Assembly (NCBI RefSeq): GCF_017603825.1
Contig: NZ_CP072014.1
Coordinates: 930,001 to 994,000, forward strand
Direction of reading: 5' to 3'
Source: Arthrobacter crystallopoietes
GTDB lineage: Bacteria; Actinomycetota; Actinomycetes; Actinomycetales; Micrococcaceae
DNA length: 64,000 nucleotides
The position numbers were made by a program, and so were the translations under genes. Positions 1 through 10,631 of this stretch are shown here, one piece after another (the first letter of the stretch is position 1; every line of letters begins with the position of its first letter). A model generated the notes under the pieces. The model was not told where the DNA came from. It searched no databases and saw only the letters and a program-made list of their open reading frames with translations.

Positions 1-98
1 CGGACCAGATCTTCTCCGTGCTGATGGGTGAGGATGTCGAGTCCCGCCGCACATTCATTCAGCAGAACGCCAAGGACGTGAGGTTCCTGGACATCTAA
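1..98 (+). CDS. gyrB: DNA gyrase subunit B, 3' end only
   Basis: Only the last 31 codons and the stop (96-98) are inside the window; the frame enters at base 3. The residues match the end of GyrB, with the conserved pattern around GEDVESRR followed by FIQQNA and the terminal FLDI. GyrB is the ATPase subunit of gyrase, the enzyme that introduces negative supercoils. gyrA follows 64 bases downstream on the same strand, the usual actinobacterial order. Only the C-terminal TOPRIM-side tail is visible, so the identification rests on that tail and on synteny. Confidence 0.9.
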   Translation, partial: DQIFSVLMGEDVESRRTFIQQNAKDVRFLDI

Positions 99-162
99 TC
101 AGGATGCCCGGCCGAAACCCTTTCCCTGGTAACACGATGACTTTGACAGAAGGAACGCAACG

Positions 163-2840
<2,678 letters not shown>

Positions 2841-2844
<4 letters not shown>

Positions 2845-3434
2845 GCACACCCAATACGCCCCGGCCGGGTACCCGGCCGGCTAATGCACCGCGCGTAGGG
2901 GCTCCTCGCAACCCGCCGGCGAAGCCATCGCAGCGTCCCTCGGGCGGCACAGGGCAAAAGCCGGCGACCGGAGCCCGCTCAAGCGGAAATTCCGGCGCCC
3001 GTCCTGCCGCCACGCGACCGGCAGGCCAGGCAGCACGCCCCGGATTGGTCCGTCCGGCACCCAAGGCCAAGGCCCGCCGCGCACGCCTGCTTGTCAGCAA
3101 GGTGGACCCCTGGTCGGTACTGAAGATGGCATTCCTGCTCTCCGTGGCGCTTGGCATCGTGACCGTTGTTGCCTCCATCGTTTTGTGGACCACGCTGGAC
3201 ATCACCGGGATCTTCGACCGCGTCAATGACTTGTTGACGGAAATCGCCGGCAGCGAAGGCGGAGCCTTCGACCTGCGGGCCTATGCCTCGCTGGGCCAAG
3301 TGGCATCGTTTGCCACCATCATCGCGGTAGTCAATGTCGTCCTCCTGACGGCGCTGGCGATGCTCTCGGCTGTGCTCTACAACATCTCTGCCACTCTGGT
3401 CGGCGGGATCGGCGTTACCCTCACCGACGACTGA
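2841..3434 (+). CDS. DUF3566 domain membrane protein
   Basis: 197 residues. The N-terminal ~80 are a Pro/Ala/Arg-rich, probably disordered cytoplasmic segment. They are followed by the DUF3566 core with two hydrophobic helices (about 96-119 and 154-182), the second after a short amphipathic loop. The gene begins with GTG overlapping the gyrA stop (GTGA). The same family sits just after gyrA in mycobacteria (the Rv0007 position), so placement supports the call. Its molecular role is unknown; a membrane function in the cell-envelope/division block is an inference from location only. Confidence 0.85.
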
Positions 3435-3450
3435 AACCAGTACGGGACAG

Positions 3451-3491
3451 CCCTCCTCGACCACGGATATCCGTCGGTGGAGGAGGGTTTT
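3451..3491 (+). terminator. Rho-independent terminator after gyrA/DUF3566
   Basis: A GC-rich hairpin has left arm CCCTCCTC and ACC, and right arm GGTGGAGGAGGG. It is followed by TTTT and starts 17 bases past the DUF3566 stop. It would end the gyrB-gyrA-DUF3566 transcript before the tRNA genes. Confidence 0.75.
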
Positions 3492-3533
3492 CTGTCTCAG
3501 CAAACACGTCCCGGAGGTACGGTGAGCCTCGAT

Positions 3534-3563
3534 TTGGAGTTGCGTCGGGATGTGCTGTAAAGT
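3534..3563 (+). promoter_or_regulatory. Possible promoter of tRNA-Ile
   Basis: TTGGAG (3534-3539) and TAAAGT (3558-3563) are separated by 18 bases and lie about 26 bases before the tRNA. TAAAGT-like -10 elements are common at actinobacterial stable-RNA promoters. The -35 match is weak, so this is tentative. Confidence 0.35.
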
Positions 3564-3589
3564 CATATCTCGGCCCGACGGGGCAAAGG

Positions 3590-3663
3590 GGGCGTATAGC
3601 TCAGGCGGTTAGAGCGCTTCGCTGATAACGAAGAGGTCCCAGGTTCAAGTCCTGGTACGCCCA
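3590..3663 (+). tRNA. tRNA-Ile (GAT anticodon)
   Basis: A full cloverleaf of 74 bases. The acceptor arm GGGCGTA pairs with TACGCCC and discriminator A closes it. The anticodon stem CTTCG/CGAAG carries loop CTGATAA with anticodon GAT, and the T-arm contains GGTTCAAGTCC. CCA is not encoded. It is the first of the tRNA-Ile/tRNA-Ala pair that follows gyrA in many actinobacteria; no rRNA gene is attached. Confidence 0.97.
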
Positions 3664-3694
3664 CGGAAAACTGTTCCGACTTATGGAGGACACT

Positions 3695-3811
3695 GTGAAG
3701 AAGTTGCTGGTTCTGGCAGCTGCACTCGCAGGTGCGGTCGTCTACAAGAAGTGGCAGGAATCCGAGGCGGAGAAATCCGCTTGGAGCAAGTCGACCGACA
3801 AGGTTGATTAG
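3695..3811 (+). CDS. DLW-39 family microprotein
   Basis: A 38-residue reading frame beginning GTG at 3695, with AGGA eight bases upstream, translates to VKKLLVLAAALAG and then VVYKKW, ending SKSTDKVD. The pattern is a Lys-Lys start, one short hydrophobic helix and a charged tail of fixed length. This is typical of the DLW-39 family, short proteins located beside the tRNA-Ile/tRNA-Ala genes of Actinobacteria. The namesake DLW is replaced here by SAW. The function of the family is unknown; a single membrane-inserted helix is likely. Confidence 0.8.
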   Translation: MKKLLVLAAALAGAVVYKKWQESEAEKSAWSKSTDKVD

Positions 3812-3829
3812 CTCCGAAGCCCGCTAGGT

Positions 3830-3835
3830 TATACT
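3830..3835 (+). promoter_or_regulatory. -10 element upstream of tRNA-Ala
   Basis: TATACT lies 15 bases before the tRNA start. A TTGATT at 3804-3809 would give a long 20-base spacer, so only the -10 is well supported. Confidence 0.35.
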
Positions 3836-3850
3836 GGTGAGGTTCCTTTC

Positions 3851-3923
3851 GGGGGCATGGCGCAATTGGTAGCGCACCTGCTTTGCAAGCAGGGGGTTAG
3901 GGGTTCGAGTCCCCTTGCCTCCA
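3851..3923 (+). tRNA. tRNA-Ala (TGC anticodon)
   Basis: 73 bases. The acceptor GGGGGCA pairs with TGCCTCC (one G-U pair) and discriminator A follows. The anticodon loop TTTGCAA gives anticodon TGC, and the T-arm contains GGTTCGAGTCC. It is followed seven bases later by a strong terminator. Confidence 0.97.
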
Positions 3924-3930
3924 CCGAATA

Positions 3931-3964
3931 AAAAGATCCCGGTCCAACAGGACCGGGATCTTTT
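3931..3964 (+). terminator. Rho-independent terminator after tRNA-Ala
   Basis: A perfect hairpin: AAAAGATCCCGGTCC, loop AACA, GGACCGGGATCTTTT. The A and T ends make it functional in either direction, though only the plus-strand tRNA needs it. Confidence 0.9.
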
Positions 3965-4027
3965 GCATGGGCGCCCTTGTAGAAGGACAACTGGGATTTT
4001 GCCGCTTGAACACCTTACGGTGAGGAC

Positions 4028-4945
4028 GTGACTTTCTTCCTCGCTGCGCTGGGTGTCCTTGGTGTCGCCGCTTCGGGCCCCATCATGGCTGCCACGGCCG
4101 CACCTGCGCTGGCTATTGCGTTTTGGCGCAATTTCCTCGGCGGCGTAGTCATGGGTGTGCCCGCTGGCCTTACGCGGCGGCAGGAATTCAGCCGGCTAAC
4201 GACGTCGGACGTGAAGTGGTGTGCCATTGCCGGGCTTGCGCTGGCCCTCCATTTCGCCTGTTTCATCACGGCACTGCAGTTGACCTCCGTTGCTGCTGCG
4301 ACTGCCTTGGTATGTCTTCAGTCGGCCTGGATTGCTGTTTTCAACGTGTTGCGGGGCATCCGCACCGCTTCGCAGGTACTGGTAGGCCTGGGGCTGGCCC
4401 TTGGCGGCGTCGTCGTGATTTCGGGATTCGATCTGAAGCTTTCCGCCGAGGCCATCACGGGAGACATACTTGCGGTCATTGGCGGGGCCATGGCTGGCAT
4501 CTATACGATCGCCGGCAGCAAAGTGCGCAGGACCCTCTCAACCGGAACCTACACGACTCTGTGCTACGGGACCTGTTCGGGTGTTCTGCTGCTCATGTGC
4601 CTCGTGTCCGGGCAGTCCCTTGTAGCGTTCCCGCCGGTAGCGTGGATTGGCATTCTGGCCGTGACAGCTGTTGCGCAGCTGATGGGGCACACTGTCTTTA
4701 ATTACTTGCTCGCAACCTTGAGTCCGCTGGTGGTCTCCATGATCATCCTGCTGGAGATTCCTGGCGCAGCCATTTTGGCAGCCGTGTTCCTGCAGGAGGC
4801 GCTGCCCTGGGGTGCATACCTCGGCCTGGCCCTCATCATGGCGGGACTTGCCGTCGTTGTTTTGTTCCAGAACCGATCCGCTCACGGCCGCTTGAGACGA
4901 GGCTCGGCCTCTTCCCTCCGACCTTCGGCACCACCGCCGGAGTGA
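4028..4945 (+). CDS. EamA/DMT-family transporter
   Basis: 305 residues, nearly all hydrophobic, arranged as about ten transmembrane helices in two EamA halves (roughly 1-130 and 145-285). The N-terminal pattern APALAIAFWRNFLGG and the second-half ETIP-like stretch (LEIPGAAILAA) fit drug/metabolite transporters. The substrate cannot be read from the sequence; this family exports amino acids, metabolites or drugs. Start GTG at 4028 follows TGAGGAC. The stop abuts the stop of the convergent glycosyltransferase with no intervening base. Confidence 0.9.
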   Translation: MTFFLAALGVLGVAASGPIMAATAAPALAIAFWRNFLGGVVMGVPAGLTRRQEFSRLTTSDVKWCAIAGLALALHFACFITALQLTSVAAATALVCLQSAWIAVFNVLRGIRTASQVLVGLGLALGGVVVISGFDLKLSAEAITGDILAVIGGAMAGIYTIAGSKVRRTLSTGTYTTLCYGTCSGVLLLMCLVSGQSLVAFPPVAWIGILAVTAVAQLMGHTVFNYLLATLSPLVVSMIILLEIPGAAILAAVFLQEALPWGAYLGLALIMAGLAVVVLFQNRSAHGRLRRGSASSLRPSAPPPE

Positions 4946-5785
4946 TCAGATTCCGCCGCGCGGGACGATCTGTTTCGTTCGGGCCTGATGGACCCTGCGC
5001 AGGATTTTTGCCGGATAGTAGACACTCATGAAGATCAACGTGGGAACCCTCAGCACGCGGCGTTTGATCTTGTGGTTCTTATACGTCCGGTCGAACCGCG
5101 TCACGTAATACCGGTAGTCCTTGGGCGAATCCTCCAGCCGGCGCGCGGACATCCCGCTGATCATTTCGGGAAGGTAAAGGATGCGCAGTGCATGCTCGGC
5201 AAGGTGAACGGAGATATCGATATCCTCATGCATCTCGTCTTCTTCGTCGAGGCAGACGTCATTGCGGATGATCTCCCAAGCTCCCCTGCGGATGGCCATG
5301 TTGGAGCCGAAGAGAAAGTGGTACTGCTTTTTCGCCAGCTTCAGCACAAACCTGCGCATCCGGTCGTCGGCCTGGAGGCCGAAGCGGCGCAACGGCATGT
5401 CGTAGTAGAGCACCGGGCCGGTGGCGGCCATGACTTCAGGATCCAGAAAGGCATTCTGAAGGTGTTCCACCCAGTCCGGTTCCAGGATGGAGTCGGCATC
5501 GATCCGCCCCAACACTTCTCCGGTGGCACGGTCCAGGCCGAAGTTACGGGTCGGGATAAGGCCTTGTGCCTGGTCCTGGGACAGCAGCACGAGAGGCGCG
5601 TCCGGATATTCGTCCTGCATCTGCCGCACGAGCTCCACTGTCCGATCGGTGGATTTGTTGTCCACAACGATGATTTCGGCAGGAGGTTCCGACTGGGATA
5701 TGGCCGCGAAAAGACACTGTCGAATTACCGACTCTTCGTTGAAGGCGGGAACTACAATCGAAACGCTCGGCTTCGCTGTCTGCAT
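4946..5785 (-). CDS. Family 2 glycosyltransferase
   Basis: 279 residues with the GT-A fold signature of GT2: SIVVPAFNEE at the N-terminus, VVDNKSTDRT binding the nucleotide, and the DxD-type GRIDADS metal site near residue 94. An acidic EDEMHEDIDIS segment near 190 probably forms the acceptor/base region. There is no clear transmembrane anchor; the C-terminus is basic (KILRRVHQARTK), which could associate with membrane. The acceptor sugar or lipid is unknown. It is transcribed toward the EamA gene and seems monocistronic. Confidence 0.9.
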   Translation of the reverse strand: MQTAKPSVSIVVPAFNEESVIRQCLFAAISQSEPPAEIIVVDNKSTDRTVELVRQMQDEYPDAPLVLLSQDQAQGLIPTRNFGLDRATGEVLGRIDADSILEPDWVEHLQNAFLDPEVMAATGPVLYYDMPLRRFGLQADDRMRRFVLKLAKKQYHFLFGSNMAIRRGAWEIIRNDVCLDEEDEMHEDIDISVHLAEHALRILYLPEMISGMSARRLEDSPKDYRYYVTRFDRTYKNHKIKRRVLRVPTLIFMSVYYPAKILRRVHQARTKQIVPRGGI

Positions 5786-5824
5786 GGACTGAATCTATCA
5801 GCATCAGTATGGATTGATCCGGAG

Positions 5825-5861
5825 GAAAAAATGAGGTCCCCGCCGAAGCAGGGACCTCATT
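5825..5861 (-). terminator. Terminator of the 11-mer repeat protein gene
   Basis: On the minus strand, an 11-bp stem (AATGAGGTCCC with its complement) around a 10-base loop ends in a run of six T. It is 21 bases past the stop of the minus-strand gene at 5882-6838. Confidence 0.85.
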
Positions 5862-5881
5862 GACCATCTGTGGAAGATGCT

Positions 5882-6838
5882 TTACTTGTTGCTGTCCTTC
5901 GCTGCATCCGAAGCCGTTCCGGGCTTGTCAGTTGCATTGTTCGCCGCTGAATTGGCGACCCGTGCTGCGCCCTCCGCGGTGGAGGTCGTCTTGGCTGCCG
6001 AGGCATCGGCTGCTGTGTCCGTGTCTGCTGTTGCCGCCGGGGCAGCGTGCTTTGCCGTACCGGAAAGGCTCCCTGTGGCGTCGGCTGTTTTGCCAGCTGA
6101 CGTTGCAGAAGCAGCTGCGGCAGCTTGCTTGCCGGTGTCTGCGGCTTCGGCGGTCGACGCAGTCGGAGCGGCCGAAGTGTTGGGAACCGGAGTAGGAGTT
6201 GGAGTTACCGGAGTCTTCCAAGGATCCTCAACGGGACGGGAGGCACGCCATGCGGCGACACCGGCCGCTGCTGCTGCGCCGATAACGCCTACAATGAGCC
6301 AGCCCTTGCCCTTGCCGGACTTCTGCTGCTTCTTCAGTTCCTTAGCTGCTTCCTTTGCGGATGCCGCAGCCGCCTTCTGTGCCTTGCGCATGACTTTCTT
6401 CGACACTTCGACCTTTACCGGAGCAGACTTGTCGAGGGAGCGCGAGAGGTTCTCCCCTGCGCTGCCCACACGCTCGGACAGAGTCGGTATGTAAACGCCG
6501 ACAACCTTGTCCCGTGCATGGGTGATGGCAGGGGATGCCTTGTCCAGAGTGCCCTGCAACCGGGGGGTTGCGTCGTCGACAATCTGGGAAATCCTCGGGG
6601 CAATCTTGTCCAGCTCTTCCTGAATTTTCGGAGTCACTGTTGCTATGCCCTGCGACAGGTCATGAGCGGCGCGTTGAATGCCCTCCTGAATCCTGGGTGA
6701 AGCGGTCCCGATGCCCTTTTCGATACGCGGCACAGCCCAGTTCAAGGCCGTCTCTACCCGCGGAGTGGCCCAGTCCCGGGCATTTCCAACACCCTTGGCA
6801 ACTGTGCCCTCTAGATCTATACGTTCGGTTTTCTTCAC
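5882..6838 (-). CDS. Membrane-anchored protein with tandem 11-residue repeats
   Basis: 318 residues from GTG at 6838, chosen because GGGAGGT lies directly upstream; an ATG 57 bases earlier has no such site. Residues 23-110 contain eight consecutive units of exactly 11 residues with consensus x-A-(T/S/V)-P-(R/K)-(I/V/L)-(Q/E)-x-x-(I/L/V)-x, for example TASPRIQEGIQ and KIAPRISQIVD. A basic segment (KKVMRKAQKAA...) precedes one transmembrane helix near 207-228 (WLIVGVIGAAAAAGVAAW), then ~85 residues rich in Thr, Ala and Pro, probably outside the cell. No enzyme motif is visible. The gene diverges from ppiA. It is a conserved-hypothetical type in Arthrobacter-like genomes; function unknown. Confidence 0.75.
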   Translation of the reverse strand: MKKTERIDLEGTVAKGVGNARDWATPRVETALNWAVPRIEKGIGTASPRIQEGIQRAAHDLSQGIATVTPKIQEELDKIAPRISQIVDDATPRLQGTLDKASPAITHARDKVVGVYIPTLSERVGSAGENLSRSLDKSAPVKVEVSKKVMRKAQKAAAASAKEAAKELKKQQKSGKGKGWLIVGVIGAAAAAGVAAWRASRPVEDPWKTPVTPTPTPVPNTSAAPTASTAEAADTGKQAAAAASATSAGKTADATGSLSGTAKHAAPAATADTDTAADASAAKTTSTAEGAARVANSAANNATDKPGTASDAAKDSNK

Positions 6839-6991
6839 TACTACCTCCCGGAGATGGTGACGGTCCACACTCAGACTACTTCGTGCCGGCGACAAGGTGC
6901 TATGCCGGTCCCTGAATAACAGGCATTTTCACTGAACGCGGAACCGGGCGAAGCTGGCAATTTCCTTGCGGGCGCGTGGAAGAATGGCTCT

Positions 6992-7534
6992 ATGACTGCT
7001 ATTCCTACAGCTAAAGCAACCATTCACACCAACCACGGCGACATCGTGGTCAACCTCTTCGGCAACCATGCCCCGAAGACGGTCAAGAATTTCATCGGTC
7101 TGGCCACTGGCGACATCACCTGGAAGCACCCGGCGACCGGCGAAGAAACGAACGCCCCGCTTTACGACGGCGTCATCTTCCACCGCATCATCAAGGACTT
7201 CATGCTGCAGGGCGGAGATCCGCTCGGACAGGGCGTAGGCGGCCCGGGCTACCAGTTCGACGACGAGATCAACCCTGATCTGGACTTCAGGGAGCCCTAC
7301 AAGCTGGCAATGGCCAATGCTGGCACCCAGGGTGGCCGCGGAACGAACGGTTCGCAGTTCTTCATCACGACGGCGCCCACCACTTGGCTGCAAGGCAAGC
7401 ACACCATCTTCGGTGACGTGACCGATGAGGCCTCGCGTTCGGTTGTGGACAAGCTGAACGCTGTGGCTACGGACATGCGGGACAAGCCGCTGGAAGACGT
7501 TGTCATCAACAACATCACGGTAGAGCAGCTCTAA
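6992..7534 (+). CDS. ppiA: Cyclophilin-type peptidyl-prolyl isomerase
   Basis: 180 residues. The cyclophilin fold is evident from FHRIIKDFMLQGGDP (containing the catalytic Arg and Phe), GTNGSQFFITT and the WLQGKHTIFGDV loop. It catalyses cis-trans isomerisation of Xaa-Pro bonds. No signal peptide or membrane helix is present, so it should be cytoplasmic. The position between gyrA and crgA matches ppiA of mycobacteria. Start ATG at 6992 gives MTAIPTAKATIHTNHG, the expected short N-terminus. A strong terminator follows. Confidence 0.95.
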   Translation: MTAIPTAKATIHTNHGDIVVNLFGNHAPKTVKNFIGLATGDITWKHPATGEETNAPLYDGVIFHRIIKDFMLQGGDPLGQGVGGPGYQFDDEINPDLDFREPYKLAMANAGTQGGRGTNGSQFFITTAPTTWLQGKHTIFGDVTDEASRSVVDKLNAVATDMRDKPLEDVVINNITVEQL

Positions 7535-7546
7535 GACCCCAATCAT

Positions 7547-7580
7547 CCCCGTCCGGCCGAGTCCGGGCGGGGACGTTTTT
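7547..7580 (+). terminator. Terminator after ppiA
   Basis: Stem CCCCGTCCGG/CCGGGCGGGG (one wobble pair), six-base loop, then ACG and TTTTT, 12 bases after the ppiA stop. Confidence 0.85.
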
Positions 7581-7612
7581 CTTAACCAGCTTTCCTCCAG
7601 GAGACGCCCCTC

Positions 7613-8485
7613 ATGTCCTATGGGATGCCGGCGCAACAGCCGCAATCCGAAGTTCCAGTCTGTCCGCGCCATCCGGACCGGATCTCCTATGTCCGGTGCC
7701 AGCGTTGCGGTCGGCCGACTTGCCCCGAGTGCCAGCGGACGGCTGCGGTAGGCATCCAGTGTGTGGACTGCGTCAAGGAACAGGCGCGTAACCTCCCGCC
7801 CCAGCGCACGGTATATGGAGGAGCGGTGACAACGGGTAAGCCGGTGGTAACGCTAACCATCATCGCGCTTTGCGTTGCTATCTATATTCTGCAGTGGGTG
7901 TTGCCCGGCGTCATTCAGGCGAACCTTGTTTATGCTCCTCTTTACACTGCGCAGATCCCGGGACTGCCCTTCGAACCGTGGCGGATGATCACAGCCGGCT
8001 TCCTGCATTCAACGGGTCTCCTCCTGCACATCGCGTTTAACATGTATGCGCTCTGGATCTTCGGCCAACACCTTGAACCGTTACTGGGACGTCTGAAGTT
8101 CGTGGCGCTGTACCTTCTATCGATCTGGGGCGGATCGGTCGCTGTGCTCCTGCTCGGCGAAATAAACCAAGGTGTCGTGGGCGCCTCCGGCGGCGTCTTC
8201 GGTCTTTTCACAACCCTGTTGATCGTCCAATTGCAGCGCAAACAGGACGTCCGCGGCATCCTGGTGCTGATCGGCATTAATATTGCCATCAGCTTCTTCC
8301 CTGGCATCTCTTGGCAGGCACACATCGGCGGCATGGTCACCGGTGCGCTGGCTGCTGCTGCCATTGCCTTCGTTCCTCCAGGCGGGAACCAGCAGCGGTT
8401 GCAATGGGCCGGTCTTGCTGGCATTGCGGTATTGCTGGTCGTCCTCACGTGGATAGGGTCGTCGCTGGTCTCGTTGCCCCAATAA
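7613..8485 (+). CDS. Rhomboid-family intramembrane serine protease with N-terminal zinc ribbon
   Basis: 290 residues. The N-terminal ~45 hold paired CxxC motifs (CPRHPD..., CQRCGRPTCPEC, CVDC), a small zinc-binding module common on actinobacterial rhomboids. Six or seven transmembrane helices follow. The catalytic Ser lies at about 192 in GASGGVFG and the catalytic His at about 237 in AHIGGM. HLEPLLGR after TM2 fits the L1 loop. It cleaves helices of membrane proteins; the substrate is unknown. It starts after CAGGAGACG and ends in a terminator. Confidence 0.93.
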   Translation: MSYGMPAQQPQSEVPVCPRHPDRISYVRCQRCGRPTCPECQRTAAVGIQCVDCVKEQARNLPPQRTVYGGAVTTGKPVVTLTIIALCVAIYILQWVLPGVIQANLVYAPLYTAQIPGLPFEPWRMITAGFLHSTGLLLHIAFNMYALWIFGQHLEPLLGRLKFVALYLLSIWGGSVAVLLLGEINQGVVGASGGVFGLFTTLLIVQLQRKQDVRGILVLIGINIAISFFPGISWQAHIGGMVTGALAAAAIAFVPPGGNQQRLQWAGLAGIAVLLVVLTWIGSSLVSLPQ

Positions 8486-8499
8486 TCCGTACAACCTCC

Positions 8500-8543
8500 G
8501 GCCGGTACTGCTGCAACCGCGGCAGTGCCGGCCTTTCGCTTTT
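8500..8543 (+). terminator. Terminator after the rhomboid gene
   Basis: A 12-bp stem, GGCCGGTACTGC with GCAGTGCCGGCC (one G-U pair), and a 10-base loop, followed by TTTCGCTTTT, 14 bases past the stop codon. Confidence 0.85.
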
Positions 8544-8647
8544 AACCCGCATTTGCGGTTTTCAGAATCGTGCCCCGGACCTGTGGAAATACCGCGGCAA
8601 AATGCGCGGCGGAAGGGAGCAGATCCACCTTCGGAGCACTGGCCAAG

Positions 8648-9298
8648 TTGTTCACAGTTGTGCACAGAGTTTTCCACAGCCGTGCATAACTTCGTCTCCC
8701 AAGATCGCTTAAATTCTGCGATCACTGTCGTGGCAGTATCCACAGGTGTGGAATTACATGTGTGTAAGTTATCCCCGTTGTGCATAACCTCTGTGGATAA
8801 GTCGTGTGGAGGTGTGAAACCCAGAGTAGAACGTATGATCGAACGAGTATCCCCACGGCATGTGGAAACTGTGGATAACTTTTCGCTGGCGAATGTTTCG
8901 GAGGTCTGCTCGCGTCAGAATGCCGCTCGGTCTCCTCACGCGGTTAGAACCGCACAACTACCAAGTGTCGGCAGAACGATATGGTTCGTTCCCCGCGCTT
9001 TCGCTGTCCTGGACTCACCAAGGGTCCGCAGCCGTCAACCACAGGATCTGGAAGCGCAGGCCTGACTGTAAGTCCATTAGGGGCGTCCGCAAGCGATCCG
9101 CATTTGGCCGCTGGCACGCCCCAGCGCGGATTCCATTTTCACATCTTCACAGTGGTTATCCACAGGAGTTATGCACAGGGTGGATAACTTACACCTCTGT
9201 GATTAAGAGGAAGCTGCGAGGTCGCAGTGGCTCAACGGCGGCAACTAGGAAGGTACCAGAGCAAAGTTTCCCCCAAAGTTATACACGCCTGTGGATAA
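8648..9298. promoter_or_regulatory. DnaA-box cluster in a ~0.85 kb non-coding gap
   Basis: The gap between the rhomboid terminator and the next gene holds a dense set of DnaA boxes. Perfect TTATCCACA occurs at 8792-8800 (-), 8870-8878 (-), 9156-9164 (+) and 9290-9298 (-). One-mismatch boxes lie at 8670-8678, 8736-8744, 8779-8787, 9169-9177 and 9179-9187; several two-mismatch boxes (for example 8648-8656, 8658-8666, 8769-8777, 9279-9287) fill the spaces. They form two groups, 8648-8878 and 9156-9298, about 280 bases apart. An AT-rich stretch (9315-9348) follows. No convincing gene is present. Such clusters act as oriC or as DnaA-titrating sites; the dnaA-dnaN region is outside the window. Confidence 0.8.
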
Positions 9299-9391
9299 CT
9301 CCGTGCACAACTTGTGCAAACTACAAATTTTGGTACTTTTCGAAAATCGTTCCGCATTACTCAGGCCTCCCCCGCATGCGAGACTCATCGG

Positions 9392-10264
9392 GTGACAGGC
9401 AGTGCATTCGCTGGCTCGACGGCTCTCACGCTCGCGGGCGGACCAATACAGCTCCACGTCAGCGGTGAGCCCGGGGCGCCACCGGCATTGCTGCTGCACG
9501 GAGCGATGCTGGACAGTGCCGAGTTGTCCTGGCGCTTTGTCGCTCCGGAACTGGCTAAAGAACACCGCGTTTATGCGATTGACCTGCCGAAGCACGGCGG
9601 TAGCCGACCATGGCAGCAACCGATCACCCAGAAGCTGTGTGAGCAGCTCATATCCGAATTGCTTGACTACCTGGGGCTGCAGCGGATTGCCATTGTGGGG
9701 ACCTCGATGGGAGCGGGAGTCTCGATCGGCTACGCACTAAATAATCCAGGCACTGTCACCCGCCTGGTTCTGGCGGCTCCGGGCGGCATCGGGGCACGCC
9801 GCCGCGCGCAGCTTGGCACGTGGCTGGTAATCAACATACCCTTTGTCCTGACCACAGCCGCTGGATATTTTGCCCGTAAGCCTGGGGCCGTTAGAAGGTC
9901 GCTTTCCGCCGCTCTCACGGCGGGCGCCGACACCCCTGGTTTTGACACCTTTCTCCGCCTGGCAACCGCCGAAGCCAGCGCAAAGTACAGGCACAGGGAG
10001 AGAGTCCTCGACGACTGGCAGCTCGGCGCCTACGGGCCATGCAGGATGCGTCTTGATTTCCTGCCCCGCATGGGAGATCTGGACGTGCCAACGCTGTGGC
10101 TAGTCGGCCAGAACGATGAACTGGTGGGCGCTGGAGAAATGCAGGCTGCCGCTGCGGCATCCGGAGGAAGACTGGAAACCATCCCGGATGCCGGGCATAT
10201 GGCCACACTCGACCAACCGCAATACTTTGCCGCCCTGGTCGGGGAATTCCTTCATGATCCGTGA
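9392..10264 (+). CDS. Alpha/beta-fold hydrolase
   Basis: About 290 residues from GTG 9392. The hydrolase core begins with LLLHGAMLDSAELS (oxyanion HG), the nucleophile elbow is GTSMGAG, and the late Asp/His pair is in LWLVGQNDE and DAGHMATLD. The substrate is unknown; the layout fits esterase or haloperoxidase-like families. The start is uncertain: a GTG at 9314 would add 26 low-information residues and run into the DnaA-box region, and neither start has a convincing ribosome site. The gene lies alone between two long non-coding stretches. Confidence 0.8.
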   Translation: MTGSAFAGSTALTLAGGPIQLHVSGEPGAPPALLLHGAMLDSAELSWRFVAPELAKEHRVYAIDLPKHGGSRPWQQPITQKLCEQLISELLDYLGLQRIAIVGTSMGAGVSIGYALNNPGTVTRLVLAAPGGIGARRRAQLGTWLVINIPFVLTTAAGYFARKPGAVRRSLSAALTAGADTPGFDTFLRLATAEASAKYRHRERVLDDWQLGAYGPCRMRLDFLPRMGDLDVPTLWLVGQNDELVGAGEMQAAAAASGGRLETIPDAGHMATLDQPQYFAALVGEFLHDP

Positions 10265-10631
10265 GCCCCTAGAGACGGACAGAAACGGAAGTGGAACTTG
10301 GCAGGGACGACAGCCGAGATGGCGCGTAACACTAGCGGCTGGGCCGCAAACGGCGAAATATTCAAAAATTTTGGGGAAACATGCCAGCTGCTGCGGTGCG
10401 CTATCCGGTAACGTAATGAAACCAGTGTCGGCTCGACCAGCCGAAACTAAGACGGTCGCCGACAGGCCAGGCGACGTTGAGCAAGATTTGCCGTGTAATA
10501 CCGCCACCGGCGTCGCCGCGCACAGCCCGACGGCCCGCCGGTAGAGGATCCGCCTCCTGTATGCATGTGCTGTGATGCCCGACCACCATGCGTTCTTCCG
10601 GACCGCCGGATGCTCAGAAAAGGACATACAA
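10265..10631. other. Non-coding gap before malic enzyme
   Basis: 367 bases without a supported gene or terminator hairpin. A short AT-rich patch lies near 10350-10375. The last bases contain AAAAGGAC, the ribosome site of malic enzyme. I see no clear promoter pair. Confidence 0.4.

Noticed and set aside
8648-9310. Calling this region the definite oriC
   Set aside because: dnaA and dnaN are not in the window, and clusters of DnaA boxes also act as titration sites, so only a DnaA-box cluster is claimed.
9314-9391. N-terminal extension of the alpha/beta hydrolase from GTG 9314
   Set aside because: The extra residues show no conserved pattern and the start abuts a DnaA-box region without a ribosome site; the later GTG is preferred, though not certain.
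8553-9468. Overlapping frames in the DnaA-box region
   Set aside because: They have no homology-like motifs, no ribosome sites and run through many DnaA boxes; the region is better read as non-coding.
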